DNA of 40,808 nt from a virus, in the IMG/VR virus record IMGVR_UViG_3300022602_000197, positions 1 through 40,808 of that record; one strand, given 5' to 3'. This document shows, one piece after another, positions 13,815 to 21,018 of the stretch. Each line of letters begins with the position of its first letter. Within the stretch, counting starts at the first letter, position 1. The position numbers were made by a program, and so were the translations under genes. The notes under the pieces are model-generated. The model saw only the letters and a list, made by a program, of their open reading frames with translations, had not been told where the DNA came from and did not search any database.

Positions 13815-16800
13815 TTAAGCACTTCCCAGGGTAGCAATAGTACCAGGATTATATAAACGAATTGGGATGTAGATAAACTCAACATCTTTCATCGGTTCAA
13901 TCGCAACGTCTGCATACAGTTCATTGTTTGCAATTGTATCAGGTGTGTTGTTTGTTGTATCACAAACTACCAAGTAGTCATAGATACCACGCTTAGATAC
14001 TAAATCATTCAATGCACTGTTTAGGACTGCTGCAAATTGATCACGAGTTAACTTGTCGTTTGGTTCAAACAAGAACGCATCACCTGCTCTAGCAAAGATA
14101 GTGCGGATATAGTTAACTAAACGACTTACGTTTACACGGTCCATAGACTCTGTATTAGGATCACGAGTCTTTTGTCCCCAAACTACTAAACCAATTCCTG
14201 GTATAATAGTGATCGGATTAATATTGATCTGATATAGCGCATCACGCAATGCTTGGTTAACACCTGTGCGTACAAACTCACCGGTTGTGTAATCTACATA
14301 ACCCAAATCTGTCGCATTGTTAACTAAACCACGACGTGTACCTGCTGGAGCAAACCAAGGATAACTTACGTTATCGCTATACAAGTATGTGCGTAGTGCC
14401 ATATGACTTGGCGGAACTACGATTGTATTTCCACTTAAATCAGTACTCAAACCGCTTGGGTAGTACACTGCAAGGTAAGGATCATTTGTTGCCAATCCAG
14501 TACCATTAGTGTCGTTACTCCAATTTGTCAAGTCAACTACGCTAGTGTCTAATCCCATTGGAGTGTCACCAATAACAAATGCTGTGTTAGCACGGTCGTT
14601 ATTCAATGATACCATGTTAGGAATCAATTCAGGGTATCCTGGAGCGCAAATTAATTGGAAATTAAACTGGCTTTCACGGATCTGTGTGTTGGCTTCAACT
14701 GCCGCATTCATTGCAGAAACAATGATTTGACGTTGTGCATAATGTCCTGCATAAGGAGCACCACTGTTTTGTAATCCGCTGGCAGTTACCCAACTTGCCA
14801 CTTGCAATGGACTCCAACCAGTACCACCAGTTGGAATATTGTTGGTATTTGGACTACCAGTAGTTCCAGATGTTGCAACATATAATGTTGTTCCATATAA
14901 AACTTTATTACCAATTACATAACCTGTAGTTGATGACCATGTTGCTACATTAAACGCTGATGGTGTAAAATAATCTGCAACATATTTCTTAACATTATAT
15001 CCGCTACGGCGTGTGTTTAATAACAACATACCACGTGGATATAGTGCAGGATTAGGCGCATCTAAATCTACATAATTGCTGGTCAATAGTGTTTGAACAG
15101 AAATCTCTGAGCCGCTTACTGGATCGTTAGTACCGCTATTGTCCCAACGTGCATCTGCAAATAAGATACCGTTTTGTGATACTTGATCTGTATTGTCGAT
15201 TGCCACCCACGTAGAACCGTTATAACGACTCAATGCTGGCCAATTTTCCAAATCGCTTGTGTTTAACCATAAGTCACCAGCAGCCAATGCACTACCACTA
15301 GATTGTGTAGTTGGAGCAACTGCGGCTACGATAACACCGTTACTGTCTGTGTTGCCCAGTGCATAACCACGTGCATCAGTACCAGCACCCTTATAGCCTT
15401 TCCAAGCACTTCCTGTATTGATCATAATATCAACAGTCGTTGGATCGCTATAGTACCAGAATGTACCATTAGCAGGATCTGCTACAGGTTCTGAGAAACT
15501 GTATGTATATGTCAATGCTTGGAAACCGCTAATAAGCACTATTCCAGAGCCCAATGCATATACGTTTTGTACTGCGTTTGCTGTACCTTGAGGAATGAAT
15601 CCAGCCTGTTGTGGGATGTTTGGTTGACCTGATATTTGAGTCAATGTAATGTCGCCACCAGCCAAGTGAGTTAATGTAATCGCACCGTTTAATACGCTTG
15701 CAGTTACATAAGGGATATTGGCCTTTAGAACGGCGGTAACGAAATCAGTAGGACCGGTTCCAAGCAATTGTACTGTAGTAGAAATTGGTGTAGAAGTACC
15801 AGGTTGCGTTGCAGTTAATGTGAATGTTGATGGGTTAGTAAATACTCCAGATGCAATTGCATTACCAGTTGCACTTACTTCGCCCGCAACCGCTCTCACG
15901 AATGGTTTATATCCAGCGTAACTGGAATTTCCAACTCCGTATGCAGGCGGCTGATTCAAAAAGTAAATCGATCCTGCAGGAATATTACTACCGCCAGCAG
16001 ATGGATCTAAATTATAAATTGCCAAATTTTGGCTAGAGAACGATGGAGTACTCTGTGGAGTCCACATTCCAGTTATTGAATTATATTGGTCTACTACTAG
16101 GTTTGAACCGCTACCAATTGATCCCACTTTAAACCATACACTACCGCTTGGTGCATTGATGTCACCACTAACTGTGTTGGTCCATGGGGGGATACCTGCG
16201 TAGGTGGTAAACTGTGATGTTGGGGCATTGTAAACGCCCGGTGTCAATCCAACTGAAGTTACCAAAGTTGAACTGTTGCCAGAAAGAGCAATATTCACAG
16301 CAGTACCAGTGCTATAAATCGCCAATTGGTTATTGACACTGTCAGCAGTAACTCCAGCGATATTTGCGATGTTAATTGCTGACACCAAGTTTGCTAGAGT
16401 AGTTCCAGGTGTTGTAACTAGAGTACTGTTGATGTAAACATTACTATTTGCATACAATGGTAAAGAATTACTATAAGTTACTGTGCCCACTACTGTAGGA
16501 TGACTTTGTGCCCATGCTGGAGTACCGACTAGTACCCAAGTATTGTTTAAACCGTTGTGGTTTGCATCACCAGAATTAATACCTGCTTTGTAGAATATTC
16601 TGTTTGCTGATGTTGTTGCAACCACTGCATAATTACCAATTTGGCCAACGCTAGACAGGGGTGTTGGTTCGCTAGTGATAGTACCTTGAGTAACATTTGC
16701 TGTCTGTGATGAACTAGTAATAATGATAGGAGTTTCTAGTGTGAATGATTGTGTAGCCTGAGACCACTCATTAATACCCCATGTTGTGTCTGCCAGATCA

Positions 16801-17204
16801 AACCAATATGTACCACTTGATACTGTACCAGTTGGGCGAACACTTGTTGGTTGTAGTTCGTTTAAATCAATATCTGCACGGATTGCGTACAATTGATTAC
16901 CTAGGCCCAATGCGCTGTAGGCAGCCATCAAACCATATTCGTTTAATTCATTTCCATTTAATGGAGTTCCTGCACTGCTTTGCTGGAATACTGGATATCC
17001 CATTGCTGTGCTTAGATCACGTTGGCTTCCAAATACTTGTAATACACCAGCGTTTGCTTCTGTTGTACCTGTAGCCAATGCTCCATTGATTGTTTTATTC
17101 TCAGCAGTCGCCATGATAACCAATGGAACGGTGCCCACTGCGTTTGATACATATTGACTCTCATCTGTTACGGTTATACTTACACCTGGGGATACTAATG
17201 CCAT
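13815..17204 (-). CDS. 18: Tail sheath protein gp18 with very large central insertion
   Basis: The contractile sheath subunit, 1129 aa against 659 aa in T4. The N-terminus (VSPGVSITVTDESQYV) and the C-terminal 330 residues are typical of gp18. The latter include RTYLYSDNVSYPWFAPAGTRRG, written here in parts as YPWFAPAGTRRG, then WGQKTRDPN, NVSRLVNYIRTIFARAG and FEPND. Between roughly residues 130 and 750 are added beta-rich modules. Several have a repeating G-x-x-WF / YN-x-x-x-x-W pattern (GSVWFKVGS, NGTFWYYSDP, GDLWLNTSD with RYNGSTWVAID). Residues 756-797 resemble a CBM5/12 chitin-binding module (WSSTTGYVIGNKVLYG...W). These would decorate the outside of the tail. It has a consensus late promoter and an AAAGGAAAG ribosome-binding site. 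Confidence 0.92.
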   Translation of the reverse strand: MALVSPGVSITVTDESQYVSNAVGTVPLVIMATAENKTINGALATGTTEANAGVLQVFGSQRDLSTAMGYPVFQQSSAGTPLNGNELNEYGLMAAYSALGLGNQLYAIRADIDLNELQPTSVRPTGTVSSGTYWFDLADTTWGINEWSQATQSFTLETPIIITSSSQTANVTQGTITSEPTPLSSVGQIGNYAVVATTSANRIFYKAGINSGDANHNGLNNTWVLVGTPAWAQSHPTVVGTVTYSNSLPLYANSNVYINSTLVTTPGTTLANLVSAINIANIAGVTADSVNNQLAIYSTGTAVNIALSGNSSTLVTSVGLTPGVYNAPTSQFTTYAGIPPWTNTVSGDINAPSGSVWFKVGSIGSGSNLVVDQYNSITGMWTPQSTPSFSSQNLAIYNLDPSAGGSNIPAGSIYFLNQPPAYGVGNSSYAGYKPFVRAVAGEVSATGNAIASGVFTNPSTFTLTATQPGTSTPISTTVQLLGTGPTDFVTAVLKANIPYVTASVLNGAITLTHLAGGDITLTQISGQPNIPQQAGFIPQGTANAVQNVYALGSGIVLISGFQALTYTYSFSEPVADPANGTFWYYSDPTTVDIMINTGSAWKGYKGAGTDARGYALGNTDSNGVIVAAVAPTTQSSGSALAAGDLWLNTSDLENWPALSRYNGSTWVAIDNTDQVSQNGILFADARWDNSGTNDPVSGSEISVQTLLTSNYVDLDAPNPALYPRGMLLLNTRRSGYNVKKYVADYFTPSAFNVATWSSTTGYVIGNKVLYGTTLYVATSGTTGSPNTNNIPTGGTGWSPLQVASWVTASGLQNSGAPYAGHYAQRQIIVSAMNAAVEANTQIRESQFNFQLICAPGYPELIPNMVSLNNDRANTAFVIGDTPMGLDTSVVDLTNWSNDTNGTGLATNDPYLAVYYPSGLSTDLSGNTIVVPPSHMALRTYLYSDNVSYPWFAPAGTRRGLVNNATDLGYVDYTTGEFVRTGVNQALRDALYQININPITIIPGIGLVVWGQKTRDPNTESMDRVNVSRLVNYIRTIFARAGDAFLFEPNDKLTRDQFAAVLNSALNDLVSKRGIYDYLVVCDTTNNTPDTIANNELYADVAIEPMKDVEFIYIPIRLYNPGTIATLGSA

Positions 17205-17233
17205 AGTAACTTTCCTTTATAATACTGTTCGAA

Positions 17234-17241
17234 TATTTATA
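17234..17241 (-). promoter_or_regulatory. Late promoter TATAAATA for gp18
   Basis: An exact T4 late consensus TATAAATA 29 bases before the gp18 ATG. It is one of only three exact copies in the window, fitting high demand for sheath protein. Confidence 0.8.
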
Positions 17242-17290
17242 TATAATAGTGTTTTTATGGTGTTTTGGGTGCCCTTAATTAAGGTTAGCC

Positions 17291-17298
17291 ACTAAATA
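17291..17298 (+). promoter_or_regulatory. Late-type motif ACTAAATA abutting the zinc-protein start
   Basis: ACTAAATA ends four bases before the ATG at 17303. Using T4 spacing, RNA would start within a base or two of the ATG, giving a leaderless mRNA. There is no Shine-Dalgarno close to the ATG. Confidence 0.45.
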
Positions 17299-17302
17299 CA
17301 AT

Positions 17303-17653
17303 ATGTCAGAACGTAAAATATGCCCCGTATGCCATCAGCGCCCAGTTGCAGTCAATTGCCACCGCGGGGATAAAATATATTATAGGAAAGTTTGTGACGT
17401 TTGTGCCCGGGAAGGCAGAAAAGATAAACCAGTGCCCGCTTGGTACAAGACCGGATATAGAAAAAAGCCGAACTGTGAGAAGTGCGGCTTTAAGTTTAAG
17501 TTCCCAACGGAACAAAGTGCGGTTTATTATTTAGATGGTAATTTAAAAAATAACAATCATTTTAATCTCAAGACTGTGTGTTTAAACTGCGTCCAAGAGG
17601 TACATAAGAGCCGGCTACCTTGGCGACAGAGTCCACTCGTACCAGATTTTTGA
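17303..17653 (+). CDS. Small zinc-ribbon protein, conserved in T4-like phages
   Basis: A 116-aa basic protein with two pairs of CxxC knuckles: CPVC and CDVC near the start, CEKC and CLNC in the second half. It also has YYLDGNLKNNNHFNLKTVCLNC and ends LPWRQSPLVPDF. The Asp-Gly-Asn...Asn-x-x-Asn-Leu-Lys-Thr-Val-Cys-x-Asn-Cys layout resembles the end of an HNH/zinc-ribbon fold, but the catalytic His is not evident. I recall similar small proteins in aquatic T4-like phages without a known role. It runs opposite to its neighbours and its last 86 bases overlap the convergent dNMP kinase gene. DNA binding is inferred. Confidence 0.75.
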   Translation: MSERKICPVCHQRPVAVNCHRGDKIYYRKVCDVCAREGRKDKPVPAWYKTGYRKKPNCEKCGFKFKFPTEQSAVYYLDGNLKNNNHFNLKTVCLNCVQEVHKSRLPWRQSPLVPDF

Positions 17654-18245
17654 GTTGTGTGAATAACTCATCAATAGTATCATTGTTGTCTATTTCGGCA
17701 TCAAATTCCGTTCCTGCCCAAGCAGTTTCTGAGGGATGTATGCCCAAAGTTTTTAAATTTTCCTTGAATATGGGATCTCCGGCGTTTGCTCTCGTAGCAA
17801 CTGGGTACCAAGTGGGTAGTGGGCCACGTTGAATCCAAATTATTCGTCCGCCCTGGGCTCGTATTGCCTTGATCTCGTTGGGAAATCTACAATCAGTGAT
17901 AACAATATTATCCTTGCTGGTACGGATTTTGTTCTCTAGGCTCGCTATCCACATGTCATCGTGGAAGCCATCTCGAATAACTTCTGTGCCCCAATGTTGA
18001 AGAACGTACCTTGGGGTAATGTCTCGCCCCAAACGATTACTCCACCACTCATCTCGTTGCTCGCGCCATTCTCTGCTTTGAGTAGTCCTGCCCTCGAGCA
18101 GTTGCCGATCCCAACCAAATACATTTGCCACTGCATCTTTGAGACTGCTGGCAAAACTTTCTCTACGATAACCGTGAAAATTAACCAAATAATCAGCGGC
18201 TGTATCTTTGCCACTACCAATAAAACCGCATATACCTATAATCAT
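17568..18245 (-). CDS. 1: Deoxynucleoside monophosphate kinase (T4 gp1-like)
   Basis: This enzyme phosphorylates dNMPs to dNDPs for phage DNA synthesis. The P-loop is GFIGSGKDT at residues 7-15 of the start I chose. It is followed by FASSLKDAVANVFGWD, a central ITPRYVLQHWGTEVIRDGFHDDMW, which I cite only as QHWGTEVIRDGF, and a second strand IVITDCRFPNEIKAIRAQGG. These match the gp1 family in order and length (about 225 aa). The ATG at 18245 starts directly before the P-loop strand and has AGGGG eight bases upstream. The longer frame to 18296 would read through the promoter. It carries a near-consensus early promoter within a hairpin. The 3' end overlaps the convergent zinc-protein gene. Confidence 0.87.
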   Translation of the reverse strand: MIIGICGFIGSGKDTAADYLVNFHGYRRESFASSLKDAVANVFGWDRQLLEGRTTQSREWREQRDEWWSNRLGRDITPRYVLQHWGTEVIRDGFHDDMWIASLENKIRTSKDNIVITDCRFPNEIKAIRAQGGRIIWIQRGPLPTWYPVATRANAGDPIFKENLKTLGIHPSETAWAGTEFDAEIDNNDTIDELFTQLKNLVRVDSVAKVAGSYVPLGRSLNTQS

Positions 18246-18246
18246 G

Positions 18247-18273
18247 AATAATGCCCCTATATGGAGCATTATT
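18247..18273 (-). promoter_or_regulatory. SD-sequestering hairpin at gp1 containing the early -10 box
   Basis: The minus strand reads AATAATGCTCC (18273-18263), loop ATATA, GGGGCATTATT (18257-18247): 11 pairs including one G-U. The 3' arm holds the GGGG ribosome-binding site of gp1 and the 5' arm is the -10 box AATAAT. RNA beginning at the predicted start (about 18261) lacks the 5' arm. Confidence 0.75.
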
Positions 18274-18296
18274 ACATTTTTGTGTACATTTGTCAA
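18268..18296 (-). promoter_or_regulatory. Sigma-70-type early promoter of gp1
   Basis: TTGACA (18296-18291), 17-base spacer ending TGT, AATAAT (18273-18268): a perfect -35, a 5/6 -10 and an extended TG. It begins only a few bases after the stop of the DUF6321 gene. Confidence 0.8.
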
Positions 18297-18299
18297 CGA

Positions 18300-18731
18300 C
18301 TAACAATGCCACTTTCTTAGTGATTTATTAATGCGACTATTTGGATCTCGTTTGGTTTTGGCTCCGGTACGATGTTTCTTCATACCTTTCATACGAGCAC
18401 AGAAACTCTTTCTACGCTTGCTGGCTTTACTGCCCTTTTTTAACTTACTGGGCTTGGTGGTTACAGCAGTTTGTAGTTTGCTTCCGGGGTGACTTTTGCG
18501 ATAACTAGCAACACCCTTTTTATTAAGTCCGCCGTTTTTGTTTTTGCCTTTTTTAGTTTGCCAGGCTTCGGCTTCACTTAGTAATTCCTCATCGTCAACC
18601 GATTCCAAGTCTTCCCAAATTAGGTCACTGTCAACTCCGTGAGCATTGGCCCAACTCTCAACCATTTCTTCAATGAGGTCGAACTTTTGATTTAATTCTA
18701 AATCTTCTGTGATAATTTCAGTTATTTTCAT
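18300..18731 (-). CDS. DUF6321 basic protein, possible internal head protein
   Basis: A 143-aa protein in two parts. Residues 1-62 are acidic (MKITEIITEDLELNQKF...DDEELLSEAEAW). Residues 63-143 are very basic and match DUF6321 as I know it: GGLNKKGVASYRKSHPGSKL, TTKPSKLKKGSKASKRRKSF, CARMKGMKKHRTGAKTKRD and a final NKSLRKWHC. The basic half looks like a nucleic-acid binder. The first residues contain I-I-T-E-D, an I-x-E site of the kind cut by T4 prohead protease gp21, near the position expected for a capsid-targeting peptide. A DNA-associated head protein is therefore plausible. It follows gp13 by two bases and has an AGGAT ribosome-binding site. Confidence 0.82.
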   Translation of the reverse strand: MKITEIITEDLELNQKFDLIEEMVESWANAHGVDSDLIWEDLESVDDEELLSEAEAWQTKKGKNKNGGLNKKGVASYRKSHPGSKLQTAVTTKPSKLKKGSKASKRRKSFCARMKGMKKHRTGAKTKRDPNSRINKSLRKWHC

Positions 18732-18734
18732 ATT

Positions 18735-19667
18735 CTATCCTGTTACCCAAGTTAATGGCATACCGTTGTCAACATAATTGACAATCTCATATTCCAAACG
18801 TTCCATTTCAGCCTGCGCTTCTTGTATCATGGCTGGACCATTTAGACTTGTACCTCCCTGTGGACCAGCAATAGAAGCAAACTTGCTGTATGCCTGTCCC
18901 AATAATCTCTTGGAAAAACTATAGGCATATTCCTGTATCCAAGGGAATGAAAAGTTATCATTCAAAATCATTTGATCGGGCTTTAGGTTGTTGATCCAAA
19001 GCAACACACTTTCATAGGGATTTTGTCCGGTGTCATTGCCCGTTGTTCCACCATAACCATATGGCATTTTACGCACAATAGTCAGTTTCTTGGTAGTGGG
19101 GTTGAATGTGTAATTCAAGAATCCACCAAACATCTTCATTGCCAACTTTTGATAGTCAACGAACAATTCGTAGTTAGTCAACCCGCCAACACGTCCCGCC
19201 ACTAGCATATATGTGTTCAAGTAACCACTTGCAAATGGCTCAAATTGGCTGGCTGTTGTTCCTGTCACACTTCCAATACCGCGTCTGAATGCGGCTCTAA
19301 CGTTCATGATCTCTTTGGGCAGTATGTATTCCTGTGTTTCAGGTAACAAGTCCAGGAAGCAATAACTTTCTTCTACACTGTTGGCAGCACGTTGTCTGTA
19401 TTTGATCAGTGCTTGATTGATCGCCATCTCATAATGTTGTTGTTCTAATTCAACATCAACGATACCATCACCCAGTCGCATACGAATGTAATCAGTAATT
19501 GCGGCTCGTTGTAGGTCTGAACTGTTTAGTGTACTGGGATCAAAAGCAATGGGGCCGGGGCCAGTACCTGTATTGGGATTATATAGGGTTTGTGTGGGAA
19601 TACTTCCGAATACACTTAAGTTCCCATCAATTTGGGGTGTTGTTTGTGGTACGCTATATTCACTCAT
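18735..19667 (-). CDS. 13: Neck protein gp13
   Basis: A 310-aa protein of T4 gp13 size (309 aa), which joins head and tail together with gp14. After a Pro/Gly/Thr-rich start comes LQRAAITDYIRMRLGDGIVDVE, cited as DYIRMRLGDGIVDVELE, then HYEMAINQALIKYRQRAANS. FLDLLPETQEYILPKEIMNV, VRAAFRRGIGS and an Ala/Tyr-rich helical end around WIQEYAYSFSKRLLGQAYSK follow. It has an exact TATAAATA late promoter placed inside a perfect inverted repeat that also contains its ribosome-binding site. Its partner gp14 is 2.2 kb away on the opposite strand, unlike the contiguous 13-14-15 of T4. Confidence 0.8.
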   Translation of the reverse strand: MSEYSVPQTTPQIDGNLSVFGSIPTQTLYNPNTGTGPGPIAFDPSTLNSSDLQRAAITDYIRMRLGDGIVDVELEQQHYEMAINQALIKYRQRAANSVEESYCFLDLLPETQEYILPKEIMNVRAAFRRGIGSVTGTTASQFEPFASGYLNTYMLVAGRVGGLTNYELFVDYQKLAMKMFGGFLNYTFNPTTKKLTIVRKMPYGYGGTTGNDTGQNPYESVLLWINNLKPDQMILNDNFSFPWIQEYAYSFSKRLLGQAYSKFASIAGPQGGTSLNGPAMIQEAQAEMERLEYEIVNYVDNGMPLTWVTG

Positions 19668-19672
19668 GATAA

Positions 19673-19703
19673 AATCCTGTTATAGTGTATTTATAACAGG
19701 ATT
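19673..19703 (-). promoter_or_regulatory. Perfect 12-bp inverted repeat gating gp13 translation
   Basis: AATCCTGTTATA (19703-19692), a 7-base loop and TATAACAGGATT (19684-19673) pair without mismatch. The 3' arm contains the gp13 ribosome-binding site AGGA (19678-19675). The late promoter TATAAATA is embedded in the 5' arm and loop. RNA from the promoter (start about 19682) lacks the 5' arm, whereas read-through RNA from the early 391-aa gene would form the stem. The stem plus TTTT could also end that early transcript. Confidence 0.85.
19688..19695 (-). promoter_or_regulatory. Late promoter TATAAATA for gp13
   Basis: Exact T4 late consensus followed by C, 21 bases before the gp13 ATG, inside the inverted repeat 19673-19703. 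Confidence 0.82.
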
Positions 19704-19718
19704 CAGAGGTTGCGGGGC

Positions 19719-20894
19719 TTATTCTACTTTTAGCAGAACAACATCAGTACTGATACGCCCGTTCATTTTGGTTTCAGTTGCCTTGATATCTTCAAGGAAC
19801 TTTCTTAACTGAACTTTACCTGCCTTGGCAAACTCTTTGAGTTTCTCATCAGGCTTCCGCAATGTCTTGCTAACGCTCTTGTCAGTGTCAAAGTTTGTGA
19901 TACTAGTGCCCTTGACGTTGAGTGTTTGATAAGCGGCCGCAACATACTTGCCTAATTTTCTAGACTTAGTGTTGTATACCCATAGGGTCGAAGCACCAAT
20001 GATATCTGCAGGATTAATACTGACAATTTTAAGTGCGGCATCAGTCTTTGCATATTTGAGTTTGGCAATAACCTTTTCTTTGCTGGGTGCTTTACGCACT
20101 TTGGCTTTCTTAGTCGCTTTCTTAACTCCGCGATACTGTTCAATCGCTGCCATTAAGTTGTCGATCCAAGCAATCATTCGCTTGAAGTCTGCGGCCTTGT
20201 AGTGTGCATAACCTTCTTTTAAGTCGGCATCCTTTTTCAGCATGGCTGCTTCAAGTTCTGCTTTGCGTTTTGAGTAAACTGCTTCATACTTGCCCAATTG
20301 ACTTTGCACCACATTCTTGGCAACTAAAAAATCGTAGGGTTTGAAGTCTACTTTGATTGCTTTTGTGACATCGTCATAAACACCCTCGATGTCGCCAATT
20401 ATTTCTGAGGTTTTTTCCTGTAAACGATCTTGAATAGTGGGTGCTTTGTAAACTTCTTTGACCTCTGCTACAACTTCCTCTACGGCTTCGGGTTCTGCTT
20501 TAGCAATCGCTTCTAAAAAGCATTGATCCAAGAATTCAATATGTCTTGGCTTTAGGGGCATGTTGGCACGAATATGCGCCATTACAATGCAACAGGCAGT
20601 CATGGGCATCGCTTTATCTGAACTGCGTTCAAACGCTTTGACTTGTTCTTTTGTATACTTTTTATCGTTACGCTTCAAATACTCCACAATGTTCTTGCGG
20701 GCATCTTTTTGGTTGTAGTAATAATTGTAGTAATAAAAACTACGGCGGAGTTTGTTGTCAAACTCATTGTCTGGCAATGCGAGATCTTCCTCACTCCAGT
20801 CTGGCTCCCCGCCTGTGTACTTTTCGTCATGTAATGCGGGGTTGCGAACCTTGGTTTGCTTTGTCTTGATTTTGATGCCAGCCACAACTGCCAT
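19719..20894 (-). CDS. Early-expressed 391-aa unknown protein
   Basis: A highly charged 391-aa protein with no family I can name. Features in order: a basic start (IKIKTKQTKVRNPALHDEKY); a Tyr cluster SFYYYNYYYNQKDARKNIVE (about residues 52-71); a helical region with MPMTACCIVMAHIRANMPLK; a coiled-coil-like acidic/basic stretch (EAVEEVVAEVKEVYKAPT); a central RKAELEAAMLKKDADLKEGY helix; a Lys-rich linker (KKATKKAKVRKAPSKEK); and a beta-rich end (STLWVYNTKSRKLGKYV). A perfect sigma-70 promoter and a TTAGGAGAA ribosome-binding site precede it. It is thus probably made early by host RNA polymerase despite lying between structural genes. A regulatory or DNA-metabolism role is conjecture. Confidence 0.78.
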   Translation of the reverse strand: MAVVAGIKIKTKQTKVRNPALHDEKYTGGEPDWSEEDLALPDNEFDNKLRRSFYYYNYYYNQKDARKNIVEYLKRNDKKYTKEQVKAFERSSDKAMPMTACCIVMAHIRANMPLKPRHIEFLDQCFLEAIAKAEPEAVEEVVAEVKEVYKAPTIQDRLQEKTSEIIGDIEGVYDDVTKAIKVDFKPYDFLVAKNVVQSQLGKYEAVYSKRKAELEAAMLKKDADLKEGYAHYKAADFKRMIAWIDNLMAAIEQYRGVKKATKKAKVRKAPSKEKVIAKLKYAKTDAALKIVSINPADIIGASTLWVYNTKSRKLGKYVAAAYQTLNVKGTSITNFDTDKSVSKTLRKPDEKLKEFAKAGKVQLRKFLEDIKATETKMNGRISTDVVLLKVE

Positions 20895-20917
20895 AGTATT
20901 CTCCTAACTAAAATTGT

Positions 20918-20946
20918 ATTATAGCAGGTATCCCATTTATTGTCAA
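20918..20946 (-). promoter_or_regulatory. Perfect sigma-70 promoter of the 391-aa gene
   Basis: TTGACA (20946-20941), exactly 17 bases, TATAAT (20923-20918), with TGC forming an extended -10. Start predicted near 20911, giving a leader of about 16 bases with TTAGGAGAA. Confidence 0.92.
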
Positions 20947-20950
20947 ATTC

Positions 20951-20958
20951 AATAAATA
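20951..20958 (+). promoter_or_regulatory. Late promoter AATAAATA for GIY-YIG endonuclease 2
   Basis: AATAAATA, 61 bases before the ATG, the same distance as the late motif of endonuclease 1. It is divergent from and directly adjacent to the early promoter of the 391-aa gene. Confidence 0.55.
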
Positions 20959-20963
20959 GTAGT

Positions 20964-20993
20964 GTAGTTCGCGGAATTGGAGTTCCCAACTAC
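20964..20993 (+). promoter_or_regulatory. Leader hairpin of GIY-YIG endonuclease 2
   Basis: GTAGTT and AACTAC (6 bp) enclose an inner GGAA/TTCC stem with a TTGGAG loop. The structure lies between the late promoter and the AAAGG ribosome-binding site (21006-21010). It is a leader structure analogous to that of endonuclease 1, though with different sequence. Confidence 0.5.
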
Positions 20994-21018
20994 TCTAACG
21001 TCGAGAAAGGACATCAGC

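Noticed and set aside
13815-17204. The oversized gp18 considered as a fusion or assembly error
   Set aside because: The frame is continuous, both ends match tail sheath, the insert has the same codon style as its neighbours and looks like known phage surface modules.
17568-18296. Full-length 242-aa start of dNMP kinase
   Set aside because: The first 17 residues would be encoded by the early promoter region; the ATG at 18245 lies directly before the P-loop strand with AGGGG upstream.
20941-20946. TTGxxxATAAATG shared between the 391-aa and HNH promoters as a possible common operator
   Set aside because: At the HNH gene the ATAAATG part is the reverse complement of the gp17 start region, so coincidence is the simpler explanation.
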